The notes beneath the pieces are model-generated. The model was not told where the DNA came from. It saw only the letters and a program-made list of their open reading frames with translations, and searched no databases. The translations under genes were made by a program, and so were the position numbers. A stretch of 64,000 bases of DNA from Plasmodiophora brassicae. Its lineage: Eukaryota > Endomyxa: Phytomyxea > Phytomyxea > Plasmodiophorida. The stretch is from positions 558,001 to 622,000 of the forward strand of contig CP145428.1 in the NCBI GenBank assembly GCA_036867785.1. The letters are read 5' to 3'. This document shows positions 10,846 through 21,712 of this stretch, in pieces; the stretch's first letter is position 1, and every line of letters starts with the position of its first letter.

Positions 10846-11667
10846 CTATGAGGATCTGGGAACATGCCCGGACGAACACGTCTGCATCGATGCCCATTCG
10901 TAAACGAGCACCTCCCACACCTCTTGCCCGTCATTGGCCACGGTGTACACCCCGCACGGGTAACCGCCAAGAACATATCGCTCCCAGACGTATCCGGAAT
11001 GTCGAACGCTGTACAACAGCACGGCACAGACGGTCAACGTTTGTGGTCATGCTGAATCGATGTGCACTCAACCGTACCCAGGCGCAATCTCGAACTTCTT
11101 CTTTTTCGGCGATAGTCCGTCTCCGAACACGGCTCCGACGAGCACGTGCACGGTTTCGTGCGCATCCGCGACGATGGCCATTGATTCGGCCAGGATCTTC
11201 TGCTTTTGCGACTTCACCGACAGGAGCATTAAGCCGAACTCGATGCCGATTCTGCAGGTATGGACGACCCCGTCCTTGAACATAAATGTCGTATCACCGA
11301 ACCTGTAGCACTACCCGTTATTAGCAGCCTATCTTGAATACTATGCTTCCACGTACAAATGCTGGGTTCCACGAGGCTTATTGACTCTATCAATAGTCGT
11401 CAGAAGCCCAGGTCCTAGAGATTCCAAGGCCTCCGCCATTACTGCAAGCGTGCCCATTTGGTCTTCGAGATCCAACTCTCTCGGCTCAGCGTCGGGGTCT
11501 TCGACAATGAGGAGCGTATGCAGGATCTCCAGCGACCGCTTCGAGCATAGTAGACCGGCGGACGCGTTGACGAACACGCTGGCGAATGACTTCGCCTCCG
11601 GCTTCATGCGCGGAATGCTGTCGGCCTTGGCCTTGCGGATTCGTTCCACGAGGCCGACGATCTCCAT
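10846..11667 (-). CDS. conserved-looking hypothetical protein, three exons, 232 aa
   Basis: ATG at 11667; exons 11667-11357, 11302-11078 and 11008-10846. Both introns (54 and 69 nt) are GT-AG and keep phase; intron 1 has a branch-like CTAATAAC. Total 699 nt. Exon 1 is helical and charged (MEIVGLVERIRKAKADSIPR). Exon 2 contains GIEFGLMLLSVKSQKQKILA. Exon 3 is aromatic (GYVWERYVLGGYPCGVYTV). There is no signal peptide or membrane segment, and I recognise no family. The consistent splicing is the main reason to believe it is real. The strand runs away from the COQ6-like gene. Confidence 0.55.
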
Positions 11668-12824
11668 ACTGCCTGTTTGATCATTAGTACTGTAGGTGTC
11701 AAGAAGAGCCCGGATCTGCCGGTTGCAATGCTAACGTTTGTTTCGGACGGACGTCTCGGCCGCCGACGACAGCATCCAATTGCAAATGACAGCACGGACA
11801 TTGTCCGTACGCGCCGAGGCAGTTCAGGCTCCTAAATCTGACCGCGTATAGTGCGCGCCGCGTCACGCCTCAGGAATGGGCGACGTCGGGCGTCATTCAA
11901 GACCGTCGCCGTTCAACGTTGTCGTCAGCTGCGCGCTCGGTTTGATAAACGCATCCCTGCCGTCAGTCACCTCAGGGCTGGTCACGATACGGGCGCCATA
12001 TTGCTCAGCCGGACGCAGGCCGCAATCGCTGCTAGTGCAAAGACCACCACCATTCGCATAATTTCGCAAGAAATGAGCAGACCGTGCTGGGTGGTATGGG
12101 TGACAACTGGTAGCGCAAGACGCAAATGAAATCGACCCTGTACCATGCCATAGAACAAGGTTGGCTCGTACTTCCGGACGCAGTGAGCTGTGGCGACAAT
12201 CGCAACCTGCACCAAGGAATCCCGACAGCGAAACAGTGCGATTCGACGTGTATTCGCACGCAGGTGGATCATGCGAACGTGCACAGCAGGTCGCATAATA
12301 AGGTCGAATGCGACACAGCTGGTGGCGACGTCGTGTGCTGCCGCGGTCTCGTCTGTGGGAGGTGGCAGACGCTGCGTGCACCAGCTATCGGATCACGTCG
12401 ATGCGAACCTGATCTGGCCCCATATTCGTCCGCGGCCCGATCAGCGGGAATTCGAGGGGCGAATATGCCGACACATAGCAGTAGGTGGGCTGGCTCGGTT
12501 GCTGTGGTTCGGGCGGCCACCCGCCCCCGACTACCTACCTGCAGTCGGGCGGCCTGAGAGGACAACGGGCAGCGTACCGCCACGATATCCAGCCAGTGCA
12601 AGGGCCGGTTGTGGGGCAGCGCGACCCCGCCAGCCTCCGTCCTGAGATGACCTTGTTGTCGTCCGCCGATCCGAATGGGGTTTCCAGGCGTCGGCACGAT
12701 GTGTCGGAGCGAGTAGGTACGCGGGCAATATATATTCGGTGCGTGCTGCGACGAGGTCGGGTGCGATCACCTGGCGATCCGGCCAGCGTTGCGCCACGGT
12801 GAGGTGTGGGGCGGCAGGAACGTT
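11668..12824. other. intergenic region, no gene supported
   Basis: Overlapping weak frames exist on both strands. One minus-strand ATG near 12080 would give a short hydrophobic leader (MRMVVVFALAAIAACVRLS), but no following exon could be placed. The 3' end of the COQ6-like gene lies at the right border. Confidence 0.4.
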
Positions 12825-14264
12825 TCAGACCGCTAGCGGATGGAGCGGTGACCGCGAGCCCATGGCCACAGCGGCCAGGAGCGACTTGGCGTCGGGCGAC
12901 GCGTTCAGCAGGTCGAGGCCCAGACGCCGCAGGCTGCCGAACACGCCCTGCGGTCTGAACACGCGATCAATGACGTGGACGCCGCCCAGCATCAGCGCGT
13001 TCCTCGACCAGGCCTTTGACTCGTACTGCCTCAGCAGGTGGACGTCGCCCCAGTCCCAGCCGTGCGCGTCCTCGAGGCATCCGACGAGGTCGACGGCGTC
13101 CTGGATGCCCAGGTTCAACCCCTGGCCCGCCTGCGGGTGCACGACATGGGCGGCGTCGCCGATCAGCGCGACGCGCTCGGCAACGTATCGCTCGGCCTGC
13201 TGCATCTGCAGCGGGAACGCGGCACGCTTCCCGACGATCCCGACGACCTTGGGCGCCGGCACGTGCTCCTTGCGAAGTATGCGCCGGACCGAGTTCGGGT
13301 CCGGGGCGTCGCCGCGTCCCAGCGCGTCGTTCAGCGCCTGGACGAGCGACGCGTTCGGCATGGCCTGCAGGTCGTCGACGTCCGCGTCGGGAACCGACCA
13401 GACGATCGACGCCAGGTCGTCCTGCAACGGTAGGACGGCGAGCGGTCCCGTCGGCAGATACGTTTGCCAGGCGGTCGCCGACGGTGCTGCCACGCGGACG
13501 GTCGCCACCAGACCGTGCTGGTTGTAGGACAGCCCGGACGTGCCGATTCCGGCCGCGCGTTTCACGACGGACCGGGCGCCGTCCGCCCCGATCAGCAACC
13601 GGGCGGCGAGCGGCCCGTCGCGGCCGGCGATGCGGACGCCGGGCCATTCGTTCGGCGCGTTATCGATGGACTCGACGGTGGCCGGGCAGATGAACTCGAG
13701 GTCGGCGTTGCCGGCCTGCGTCGTCAGTCGTTCGTACAGCGCGTCCTGCAGGACGTCGTTCGCGACGACATACCCGAGCGGGCCGCCGTCATCGTTGCCG
13801 TCGAACTGCAGGCGCCCGTCCTGATCGCAGACGATCATCCGGCGGTACGGGGCGGCGTGCGGCAGGATCCGGTCCTGCCAGACGCCGGCGCGCCGGAACG
13901 CGTCAGCGGACGCCGGCGACACGGCCGACACGCGCGCCGGGTTCGCCGCCGGGCGCCGCCCCTCCAGCACCAGCAGGCGTCGGCCGCGGAGCGCCGGCGA
14001 CGCGGACGCCAGCGCGGCGAACAGCGACCCGACGATGCCGCCGCCGACGACAATGGCGTCCCACTCGTGCGCGGCGTACGCCCCCATCATGATCCCGTCG
14101 TCAGCACCGACGCAAAACGTCGCCGCCCATTCAAAAACCCAAATGACGCCCCACACTGCCGAGCTGCACATGCCGGCCACGCACGGCACGCGGGCGCGGA
14201 ATGTTCCGCGTCCGTCCGCGTTCCCGCGGGGCGTAACGTTCCACACTGTACGAACTGCACCCAT
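12825..14264 (-). CDS. coq6: COQ6-like FAD-dependent ubiquinone biosynthesis monooxygenase
   Basis: About 479 residues from the ATG at 14264; the frame opens earlier but only with non-ATG codons. Domains: a basic N-terminus suited to mitochondrial import, the Rossmann FAD-binding motif IVVGGGIVGSLFAA at residues ~65-80, a mid-protein GADGARSVVKRAAGI (DG motif), and the second FAD motif ALIGDAAHVVHPQAGQGLNL near residue 370. The last is diagnostic of the UbiH/COQ6 family, which hydroxylates the ring in coenzyme Q synthesis at the mitochondrial inner membrane. Length fits the family. It appears intronless. It is transcribed divergently from the MFS gene about 80 bp away, so they may share a promoter region. 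Confidence 0.85.
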   Translation of the reverse strand: MGAVRTVWNVTPRGNADGRGTFRARVPCVAGMCSSAVWGVIWVFEWAATFCVGADDGIMMGAYAAHEWDAIVVGGGIVGSLFAALASASPALRGRRLLVLEGRRPAANPARVSAVSPASADAFRRAGVWQDRILPHAAPYRRMIVCDQDGRLQFDGNDDGGPLGYVVANDVLQDALYERLTTQAGNADLEFICPATVESIDNAPNEWPGVRIAGRDGPLAARLLIGADGARSVVKRAAGIGTSGLSYNQHGLVATVRVAAPSATAWQTYLPTGPLAVLPLQDDLASIVWSVPDADVDDLQAMPNASLVQALNDALGRGDAPDPNSVRRILRKEHVPAPKVVGIVGKRAAFPLQMQQAERYVAERVALIGDAAHVVHPQAGQGLNLGIQDAVDLVGCLEDAHGWDWGDVHLLRQYESKAWSRNALMLGGVHVIDRVFRPQGVFGSLRRLGLDLLNASPDAKSLLAAVAMGSRSPLHPLAV

Positions 14265-14344
14265 CCGGTCACGGGTGCACGCGGACACGGCGGACGGGGC
14301 ACGCAACGAACCGACGCAAAACCCGCCGTCGATCGTTCGTCGTC

Positions 14345-16503
14345 ATGGAGCCGGCGACGTCGCCACCGGCGTCGATCGGCGGCGCCCGGGCCCTGCTCGC
14401 GCTGTTCATCGCCATCAACCTGCTGTGCTACTTTGATCGAGGCGCCATCGCCGCCTGGTGACGTGCCGCCCCGCCTGTGTCCATTGCTGTCGCGACGACG
14501 ACGTCTGATTGCGCGCGCGCGCTCCCAACAGTTTCTCGACGTTGTCGTCCGGGCCGATGCGTTTCTCGAATTCGCAGGACGGGTCGTTGGCAACCGCCTT
14601 CATCGGTATGTTCGTTCCGAGGTCCTGCGACATGTGCCCGTCTGACGCGCGGCCTGTAGTTGGATTCCTGTTAAGCTCGCCCGTGTTCGGGTACGCGTCG
14701 TCCAGGTGTCGCCCGATGACGCTAATCGCCGTCGGTCTGGCGGTCTGGACCGTGGCCGTTGCTGCGTCTGCGTTTGCGACGACCTTCTGGCTCCTGTTCC
14801 TGGCCCGTCTGGTCACGGGCGTCGGCGAGGCCTCGTTCGTCTCCATTGCCGCCGTACGGTGACCGTTGATCACTGGTGTCGATCGCCTTCTCATTGCCGT
14901 TCTAGCCGCTGATTGATGCGTCGGCGCCTCGGGAGAATCGACCTGTAGGGTCGCCCTATGTGCAACGGGTCATCCTGGCCCGTTCTGATAGACAGGCGGC
15001 AGGTCTGGCTGGCGTACTACTACCTGACGATACCAGTCGGGTATGCGCTGGGCGTTGCTCTGACGGGGACCTTCATCCAGCTGGCGCCGTTCACCGTTAA
15101 TAACTGGCGTGTGATCTTTGCCGTCGAAGGTGGCCGTGTCCTTCTCGGTACAGTCGTTGCGCTGACGCATTCGCAGCGGTCGTGATGATCCCGCTGATCG
15201 TCGTCTGCCTGACGATGTCGGGACGCGTCACACTACGAACGGCGCAGGATCATGTCGAAGACCCGAACGTGCTCGTGTCGTTCCTGACCGACGTGCGCCT
15301 GATCTGCAAATCGCCCGTCTACCGATGGACCATTCTGGGATATGCGATGCAGACCTTCGTGGTCGGCGGCTACAGCAACTTTGGTAGGCATCGTGCTACC
15401 GCTGCTCTTGCGGTCGGTTGCTAATGGCACGCCGACGTTGTAGGCGATGCGTTCCTCGAGGAAGGTGTCGGCGTATCGCAGTCGCTGGCGTCCACCGGTA
15501 AGCGTCGCTGCTTTCGTTTTCCGATCCCGATGTGTGCCTGATCGTCCACACAGCGTTTGGCGTATGTGCGGCGCTGGCAGGCATCGTCGGGACCTACATG
15601 GGCGGCGCCATCCTGAACCGGATCGCGAAAGCGACCAACCCAGCGCGCGATGTTGCCCATGCCGTCGACAAGGACAATGTCGAGCCGTTCATCGGCCAGG
15701 CGGACCGCGCGGCATCCACCAACGTGCTGGTCGCCGACGACGACGACGCCGCCCGTACCGAGAAGGCGCTTCTCGTCCTAAAGTACTCCTCGGCGCTGGT
15801 AGGCCGGCGACCGTGCAACAATCCCGGTTGCGACGCTGACCGGGTCTGAAGGTGCTCCCGTTCTTCGCCCTGTCGTTCTGGGCGTTGAACCTGTACACGT
15901 TCTTGACGGGGGCGTTCTTCGCCGAGCTCTGCGTGTTTGTCAGCCTGACGCCCGTGAATTCGGCCATCATGTGGACGCAACCGGAGCCGCGGCTGCGCCC
16001 GCTGGCCCTGGCCATATCGACAATGACGATCCACCTGCTGGGCGACGCTGCGAGCCCAACCCTGATCGGCGTACGTCCATCTTCCGCACTGTGTCTCACC
16101 CTGGAACGTGACCGCTGTGCCGTACCAGGCAACGTTGGATTGGCTGTCACGCGACTGGCTTCTGACGTGCCGCCTGATGATCATCTGGCTCGTTGCCGCG
16201 TACGTCTGCTGGCATCGCGCACACTCGTCCGTCCCCGCGTGCCCGAACGTCACTGCCGACCGTCACCCTAATCCATTGCCAGGGTCGAGCGCCGCGCAAT
16301 CGCCCATCGCGCCTCGCTGTGACGTCTACATCGGCTCATGGCCGCATCGGACGCGGGCCCACCGACCACTGTTCAAATGTACCGTTCGCAACACAACCGT
16401 GGCGCTGCCTGCAGCTGGCGCACGTTGGAGCTGCCCCGATTCGTCGACGGCCACTGTACCATTCGGGATCACTGATTTGCGGCCGCGTTTGTGCGCCCCC
16501 TGA
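14345..16503 (+). CDS. Spinster-like major facilitator transporter, multi-exon
   Basis: ATG at 14345 opens TM1 with NLLCYFDRGAIAA, the Spinster-type motif. Intron 1 is 14459-14531 (GTGACG to CAACAG, phase 2). A second intron lies near 14611-14664 (GTATGTTC to CTGTAG), joining ATAFI to VGFLLSSPVFGY. Later exons carry TIPVGYALGVALTGTFIQLA (about 15020-15085), YRWTILGYAMQTFVVGGYSN (15320-15383), ALAGIVGTYMGGAILNRIAK (15570-15630) and ALNLYTFLTGAFFAELCVF (15880-15940). An intron of about 58 nt after PTLIG, ending near 16128, precedes the final helix MIIWLVAAYVCWH. Spinster proteins move lysolipids or sphingolipids across endolysosomal or plasma membranes. Internal exon borders between 14.86 and 15.85 kb and the exact stop are not resolved. 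Confidence 0.65.
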
Positions 16504-16540
16504 GTGTGCCACCGTCCACCGGGCCAACCAGTGGACAGCT

Positions 16541-16731
16541 CCCGAGTCGGTTGGCGGGTAGTTCCTCGGGGTGCGACAGTCGTGCTCACGGCGTCCCGAG
16601 TCGGCTGCTGGTGTGTAGTTCCCCAAGGTGCGACACAGTCGTGCCAACGCGCCGCCCCTGGCCCTGTAACGGGGGGTCCCGAGTCGGTTGGTGTGTGCAG
16701 TTCCCCGGGGTGCGGCCGTCGTGCAGACGGG
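16541..16731. repeat. three imperfect tandem repeats upstream of the J-domain gene
   Basis: Units begin at 16541, 16595 and 16678, each opening with CCCGAGTCGG and containing a core close to GTAGTTCCNCGGGGTGCGAC followed by GTCGTGC. Unit lengths are 54, 83 and about 54 bp; unit 2 has an insertion. The array ends 20 bp before the ATG at 16751, so it lies in the promoter or 5' UTR of that gene and could hold repeated regulatory sites. Confidence 0.7.
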
Positions 16732-16750
16732 CCGGGCGCGGCGCTGCGCC

Positions 16751-18156
16751 ATGTCGTCGGCGGCACGGCGTGATGCGCACCTGGCGACACTGGGCCTGGG
16801 CGCGGGCGCGTCGGCGGCCGCCATCCGCCGGGCGTACCGGGACCTGGCCGTCCAGTGGCACCCGGACAAGAACCCGGCGCCGGAGGCCACCGCCCGGTTC
16901 CAGGCCATCTCCCATTCGTATGCGGCCCTGACCGCCGACCCCGACGACGTATCCGACGGCGACGACGACTTCGACGACGACTTCGACGACCTCGCCAGGT
17001 ACATGGACCTGTTCAACGACCTGTTCGCCTATTCGTCGTTCGTGTTTGGACCTGCTCCCCGCTTCTTCTTCGAGGTATCCATTCGATTGTGCCTCGCGTG
17101 TGCTTCTGCTGCTGTTATTTCGTCGACTGATACAGTGGCGCAGGACGGCGCGTTCGCCGCTGGCGACACGGACGATGATTTGGCGTTCGATGACGAATAC
17201 GGGGACGATGACGATAACGATGATTTCATTGTGAACCCGACGACGCCGTCGCAGGAGGGCGTTCGCGTCGTCGATGTGGACGACAAGAGCGCGACGGTGG
17301 ATTGGCGGCACATGATGGCCCCCGACGCGACGTACCGATTGGAGGTGTCGTCGCCCATGGCGGGGCTTGCGTGGGCGCTGGCGTACATCGGGACGGCGAC
17401 GCGGTACCGCGTTCGCCAGTTGCAACCGGGGACCGAGTACGAGATCCGCATCGCCGTGCAGGTCGACGACGTCTGGTCGCCCTGGTCCGCTGTACTGCGA
17501 GCGACAACGACCGGCACAACGGGCCGGAAACGGCACCCGCACATCCAGTCGAACGTGGAGATCCAGTTCGCTGCCGAGAGCGCCCCTCGCAACAAGAAGC
17601 AGAGGCCCCGGCGGAAACCCAAGAAGCGGCCAACGAAGCAGAAGCCGGTTCGCGAGGTTCGCCCGTTCGCTGACGCGTCCTGCTCGCGTTTCGACTGACA
17701 TTGCCGTTGTAGGGTGGGCCGGCGACAGTGGCAACGCCGCCACCCGCTGCTGATGTGGCCGACGACGACGACGACGAGCGCCAGCGTCGCCTGGCGGAGC
17801 AGATTGCATACGAGCTGGAGCTGGAGCGCCGCGCCGAGGAGATCGAACGGGAGCGCGCCGAAGTCGAGCGCCGCCTCCTCGACGAATACGGTGCGTGCCG
17901 TACACTCTGTTGTCGCCCTGCCTGGTCCTCTGATCGGTTGTCGGCAGCGAGGGCCATGGCCGACCGTGATTCGGTTCACGCCCAAGGTCCACGTAACGTT
18001 CGCCCTGCACCACGAGGTGCACGCGACAGTGCTCCCCGGGCCAACCGTCCGCCCTCCTCCACGACACCATGCCGTTTCTTTCAACGCGGCGCCTGCACCG
18101 CTGCCACGTGCCGGTTCCTGCACGTGCCCGGACCCGGACGCGGCACCCATTACTGA
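16751..18156 (+). CDS. J-domain protein with FN3-like domain, coiled coil and CCCH zinc finger (404 aa)
   Basis: Four exons: 16751-17074, 17144-17647, 17713-17890 and 17948-18156. All introns are GT-AG (57-69 nt) and phases agree, giving 404 codons plus stop. Intron 1 is a multiple of three and could be retained. Residues ~5-70 form a J domain with the HPD motif (VQWHPDKNP), which stimulates Hsp70 ATPase. A strongly acidic stretch follows. Then an FN3-like module (YRLEVSSP to LQPGTEYEIRIAVQVDDVW), a lysine/arginine-rich stretch, and a Glu/Arg helix (RAEEIERERAEVERRLLDEY). A terminal CCCH finger reads CRFFQRGACTAATCRFLH, spacing C-x7-C-x5-C-x3-H, normally RNA binding. I know of no named family with this order. 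Confidence 0.75.
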
Positions 18157-18200
18157 ATTACATCGAATGCAATGGGCATTACCCGGCAAACGACCGACGA

Positions 18201-20507
18201 CTACCTATTACTATCGTCGGTTGATATGGGATCCTTCGACGTCCGGTGCAGGTCGTCCAGGACTGTGCGGGCGTGTTCCGACTCGAGCGGGACCTGCCAG
18301 ACGGTGGCGAACTCCTGGACGACCGCGCTGGCGCCGGCCAGGTCGCCCGCCCGCCCGCAGGCCGACAGCAGCGCCACGAGCGTGTCCGCATCGGGGCGGA
18401 CGCCCTCCGATTTCAGCCTGGCGAACACGGCGAACGCATCGGCCGGCCTGCCGTGCTGGGCGTACGCCCCGATCATGGCGTTGAACGGGCGGACGCAGCC
18501 CGACCCCGAATGCGACCGGAACAGGTCGATGGCGTCGTCCAGACGGTCGCTGTTCGACAGCGCCTGGACGAACGCGCCGACGACCGCATCGTCCAGGAGC
18601 AGGCGGCGGCGCGCGAACTGAAGCAGGTCGTGGAGCGGCGCCGGCTGCGAGCATCGCCCGCACGCGTCCACGATGCCGGTCAGGACGTCGACGTCGACCT
18701 CGGTGCGCGCCTTCGCCATGGCGTAGAACGCGGCGAGCGCGTCCGCGACGCGGCCGACGTCGGCGAGGATCGGGATCATCACCGCGTACGTCGCCCGGTC
18801 CAGCGCAACGGTCCGCCCGCCGGCCACCATGGCGTCGAACACGTCGATCGCCCTGGCGTGCATGCGCCGGCGCGCGTACGCCGACATCATCGCCGTGAAC
18901 GGCGACGCGATGAACGGGACGCAGGACGCCAGGCGCGTGCGGAACACGTGCTCGGCGCCGGCGAGGTCGTCGCACCCGTCGTAGGCGACGACGAAGACGC
19001 CCAGGACGCCGTCGTCCAGCAGGACATCGTCGCGCTCGCTCGCGTACGCGTGCAGCGCCTGCAGGGCGGCACGATCGCGTGCACGGCCGCACGCGCCGAC
19101 CAGCAGCGACAGGGCGGCCAGGTCGACGTGCACGTCGCCCCGCCGGCGCATGTCGTTGAACACGCGCATGGCGTCGGCGACCCGGTCGGATTTGGCGAGC
19201 ACGGCCAGGACGTTGACGAACGCGTCCTGGGTCCAGGGCAGGTCGGCGGCGCGCAGCACCTCGACGGCGTCCAGCGCCGCCCGCAGCATGCCATGGCGGC
19301 TGTAGACGGCGATCATCGTGTTCAGGACGCGGACGTCCGGCCGGGACGCCGCCGCCCGGTACGCGTTGTGCACGCGCTCGCCGGCGGCGACGTCCCAGCA
19401 GGCGTCGTAGGCGGCGATGAAGGCGCACGCCACCGCCGGGTCGTGCAGCAGGAGGGCATCGCGCGCCATGCGCTCGAGGTCGACGAGGGCGGCCCGGCCG
19501 GCGAACCGCCCGTAGGCGGCGACGAACGCCGTCAGGACGTTCCTGACGGGCAGGAGCGCGTGCTGGCGCGCGTGATCGCGCAGCACGTCCAGCGAGGCCA
19601 CCGTGCCGGATCGGGAGCAGGCGGCGACGAGCGCGATGAAGACGGTGACGTCGGGCGGGGCGCCGCTGCCGACCAGGTCGACGAAGACGCGCATGGCGTC
19701 GTCGAACCGGCCGACCTGGGCCAGCGTGTACAGGCGCAGGGACGCGGGCAGGCCGATCGCCTCCATCAACGGGATCGCGTCCAGGGCGACGTCGTCCCGG
19801 CCGTGGCGCGCCACCGCCTTGACCAGGTTGGCGAAGACGGCCGGGTTCCGGTACGGGCGAATCTGGCGCCGGCGAACCAGGTCGAGGAGGCGGGCGGCCG
19901 TGTCCGCCGCCTGGGCGCCCGACGAGTCGACGCAGCAGGCGGCGAACAGGGACAGGAGGCGCTCGGTGAAGGGGACGGCGTTGCCGATGGCGTCCGACAC
20001 GAGCGCGAGTGCCGCGTCAGGCGACCCCGCCCGGCGGCAGATGTTGGCGGTGCCGAAGATCGCATCGTGCGTTCGCAGCGGCAACGCCCGGTACAGGTCC
20101 AGGGCGGCGTCGGCGAGCGGCGGGTCGGCCCGCTGGCAGGCGCCCAGGAACGTGCAGAACAGGCGGTCGCAGACGGGGACGCCTCTGGCCATGGCCGCGC
20201 GCAGCACGTCCGGCGCCTTGGACGGCAGCGCCCGCCGGCAGAACGACAGCATGGCCTGGAAGAACGGGACGTCGATCGGGTGCGCGCCCGACTCGACCAC
20301 GGCCCGGTAGACGGCCCAACCCGCGGCCGGATCCCGCTCCTGCCTCAGCGTGGCCACGGCCAGCGCCACCGACGGCGATCCCCGGAACGTGTCGAGCAGC
20401 GACGACCCGCGATGCCTTCCCGAACACGGCGCCGCGGAACACAGGCGCCCCCTGGCGACGGCTATGCATGGATGACGCAGCCGCCGACCCAACGTCGACG
20501 ATGACAT
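18201..20507 (-). CDS. pentatricopeptide repeat (PPR) protein, 768 aa
   Basis: ATG at 20507; the frame extends upstream only through non-ATG starts. The body is a string of ~35-residue helical-pair repeats typical of PPR proteins, for example FNAMIGAYAQHGRPADAFAV, FTAMMSAYARRRMHARAIDV and LNTMIAVYSRHGMLRAALDA, covering about residues 100-740. The N-terminus is Arg/Ser rich (RRLRHPCIAVARGR), consistent with mitochondrial import. PPR proteins bind organellar RNA sequence-specifically and act in processing, editing or stability. No DYW, E or SMR domain is visible. The gene is intronless, as many PPR genes are. It converges with the J-domain gene (stops 45 bp apart). The long frame on the opposite strand is a GC artefact. 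Confidence 0.85.
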   Translation of the reverse strand: MSSSTLGRRLRHPCIAVARGRLCSAAPCSGRHRGSSLLDTFRGSPSVALAVATLRQERDPAAGWAVYRAVVESGAHPIDVPFFQAMLSFCRRALPSKAPDVLRAAMARGVPVCDRLFCTFLGACQRADPPLADAALDLYRALPLRTHDAIFGTANICRRAGSPDAALALVSDAIGNAVPFTERLLSLFAACCVDSSGAQAADTAARLLDLVRRRQIRPYRNPAVFANLVKAVARHGRDDVALDAIPLMEAIGLPASLRLYTLAQVGRFDDAMRVFVDLVGSGAPPDVTVFIALVAACSRSGTVASLDVLRDHARQHALLPVRNVLTAFVAAYGRFAGRAALVDLERMARDALLLHDPAVACAFIAAYDACWDVAAGERVHNAYRAAASRPDVRVLNTMIAVYSRHGMLRAALDAVEVLRAADLPWTQDAFVNVLAVLAKSDRVADAMRVFNDMRRRGDVHVDLAALSLLVGACGRARDRAALQALHAYASERDDVLLDDGVLGVFVVAYDGCDDLAGAEHVFRTRLASCVPFIASPFTAMMSAYARRRMHARAIDVFDAMVAGGRTVALDRATYAVMIPILADVGRVADALAAFYAMAKARTEVDVDVLTGIVDACGRCSQPAPLHDLLQFARRRLLLDDAVVGAFVQALSNSDRLDDAIDLFRSHSGSGCVRPFNAMIGAYAQHGRPADAFAVFARLKSEGVRPDADTLVALLSACGRAGDLAGASAVVQEFATVWQVPLESEHARTVLDDLHRTSKDPISTDDSNR

Positions 20508-20678
20508 GTATACGAGCCGACGCGCGTGCTCCCAAGATAGCCGCCCGTTGTCGTTCAGGTGGCGCTGGAGGTTGCCGAATCCGTTCGCTGAGGCGCGTGT
20601 CGTGGATACAACATAGCGGGCTAACCATGCTTGCAATGACAAGTCGGTATAGATACGATGTTAGACGTTGAGGGAGCG

Positions 20679-21712
20679 CTACTGGGCAGGAGCCGAAGCA
20701 GTGATCGCAGCGCGAAACGCAGCCTCGTCGACCTGCTGCGTCTCCTCCTCGTCGGATTGCCACCGGCGTCGCTTCAACCATTCAACGATGGCGTCCATCA
20801 TGGCGACGTCGGAACCGCGACTGAACCTGAAACACGCCCATCCGATTAGGTGGTGATGAACCGGGCAGGCGAGCCGTTTGGGACACCAACACATGGTCAG
20901 CGCCCTCGATGGTGATCAGGTCGTGGTTCGCGATGCAGCGCGACAGCGCATGCGCGTCCGATATGTGGACGACGTCGTCGTCGGTCCCGTGCACGGTCAG
21001 AACGCGGACGGTATCGGGGATCTTGGCGGCCTACAACACAGTATACCGACGATGAGAGCGGGGTTCGCTTCCAGCGGGCAACGTATAGGTCGCGCACCTC
21101 CTCGGCCATGTTCAGGCGCAGGCGCTCATCGATCGACCGCTGCGTGACGTTGTAGGTGCGGGTCTTGACGCGCCAGTAGAACGAGCCGGTGTGGTGCAGG
21201 TCGTGCAGCTGCGCCTCGCTGAACTTCTCGAACAGCCCGCGCTGCATGTCGCATCGCCTGCGGGACGATGTCGCGTCATCGTATACGTGCGCATACGCGG
21301 CGCCTGTACCCTACCCGCTGATGTTGACAATGACGGGGACGTCGCCGAACCTGGCCGCGTACAGCAGGGCCGTGTTCCCGCCCATGCTGTGCCCCATGAT
21401 GCAGGCGACACGCAGGCCCTGCTGCCTGAGGTACTGGACCGCCGCTCGCAGGTCATCCGTCTGTCGAGCGTAGGCGCAGAGCTGCCAGGTGCCGGCGCTC
21501 CGCCCGCACCCGGTGAAGTCGAAGCGGAACGCGCGGCAGCGCAGGCGGGCGCAGACCTGCGCCGTCAGCGTCGGGATCCATCGCCAGTCGCTGTGCGCCA
21601 GCAGCCCGTGGCACACGACGACGACGTCGTTGCACAACCCGTCGACGTGATCGCGCAGCACGCCGTGCAACTCCTGCCCGGCGTCGTTGGCGAACGTCAC
21701 CACGCGCTCCAT
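20679..21712 (-). CDS. alpha/beta hydrolase (serine hydrolase, 281 aa, four exons)
   Basis: Exons 21712-21315, 21257-21098, 21030-20891 and 20826-20679, with introns of 57-67 nt, GT-AG and phases consistent. The fold is clear: HGLLAHSDWRW (oxyanion-side HG loop), nucleophile elbow GHSMGG around residue 110, acid strand LTVHGTDDDVVHI and catalytic histidine GADHVFSRGSD, followed by the C-terminal helix DAIVEWLKRRRW. This matches the S33/feruloyl-esterase-like alpha/beta hydrolases that cleave esters or peptides; substrate unknown. It begins at ATG 21712 and has no signal peptide, so is probably cytosolic. Its C-terminal tail is Glu/Gln rich. Confidence 0.8.

Noticed and set aside
12825-14306. 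Earlier start for the COQ6-like protein at 14306
   Set aside because: That codon is GTG; the first ATG is 14264 and gives a suitable mitochondrial leader.
16586-18070. Minus-strand frame of 494 codons over the J-domain gene
   Set aside because: Shadow of the spliced J/FN3/CCCH gene; no domain and compositional bias only.
18246-20504. Plus-strand open frame of 752 codons
   Set aside because: Antisense to the PPR gene, which has clear 35-residue repeats; the plus translation has only Arg/Gly/Val/Gln bias.
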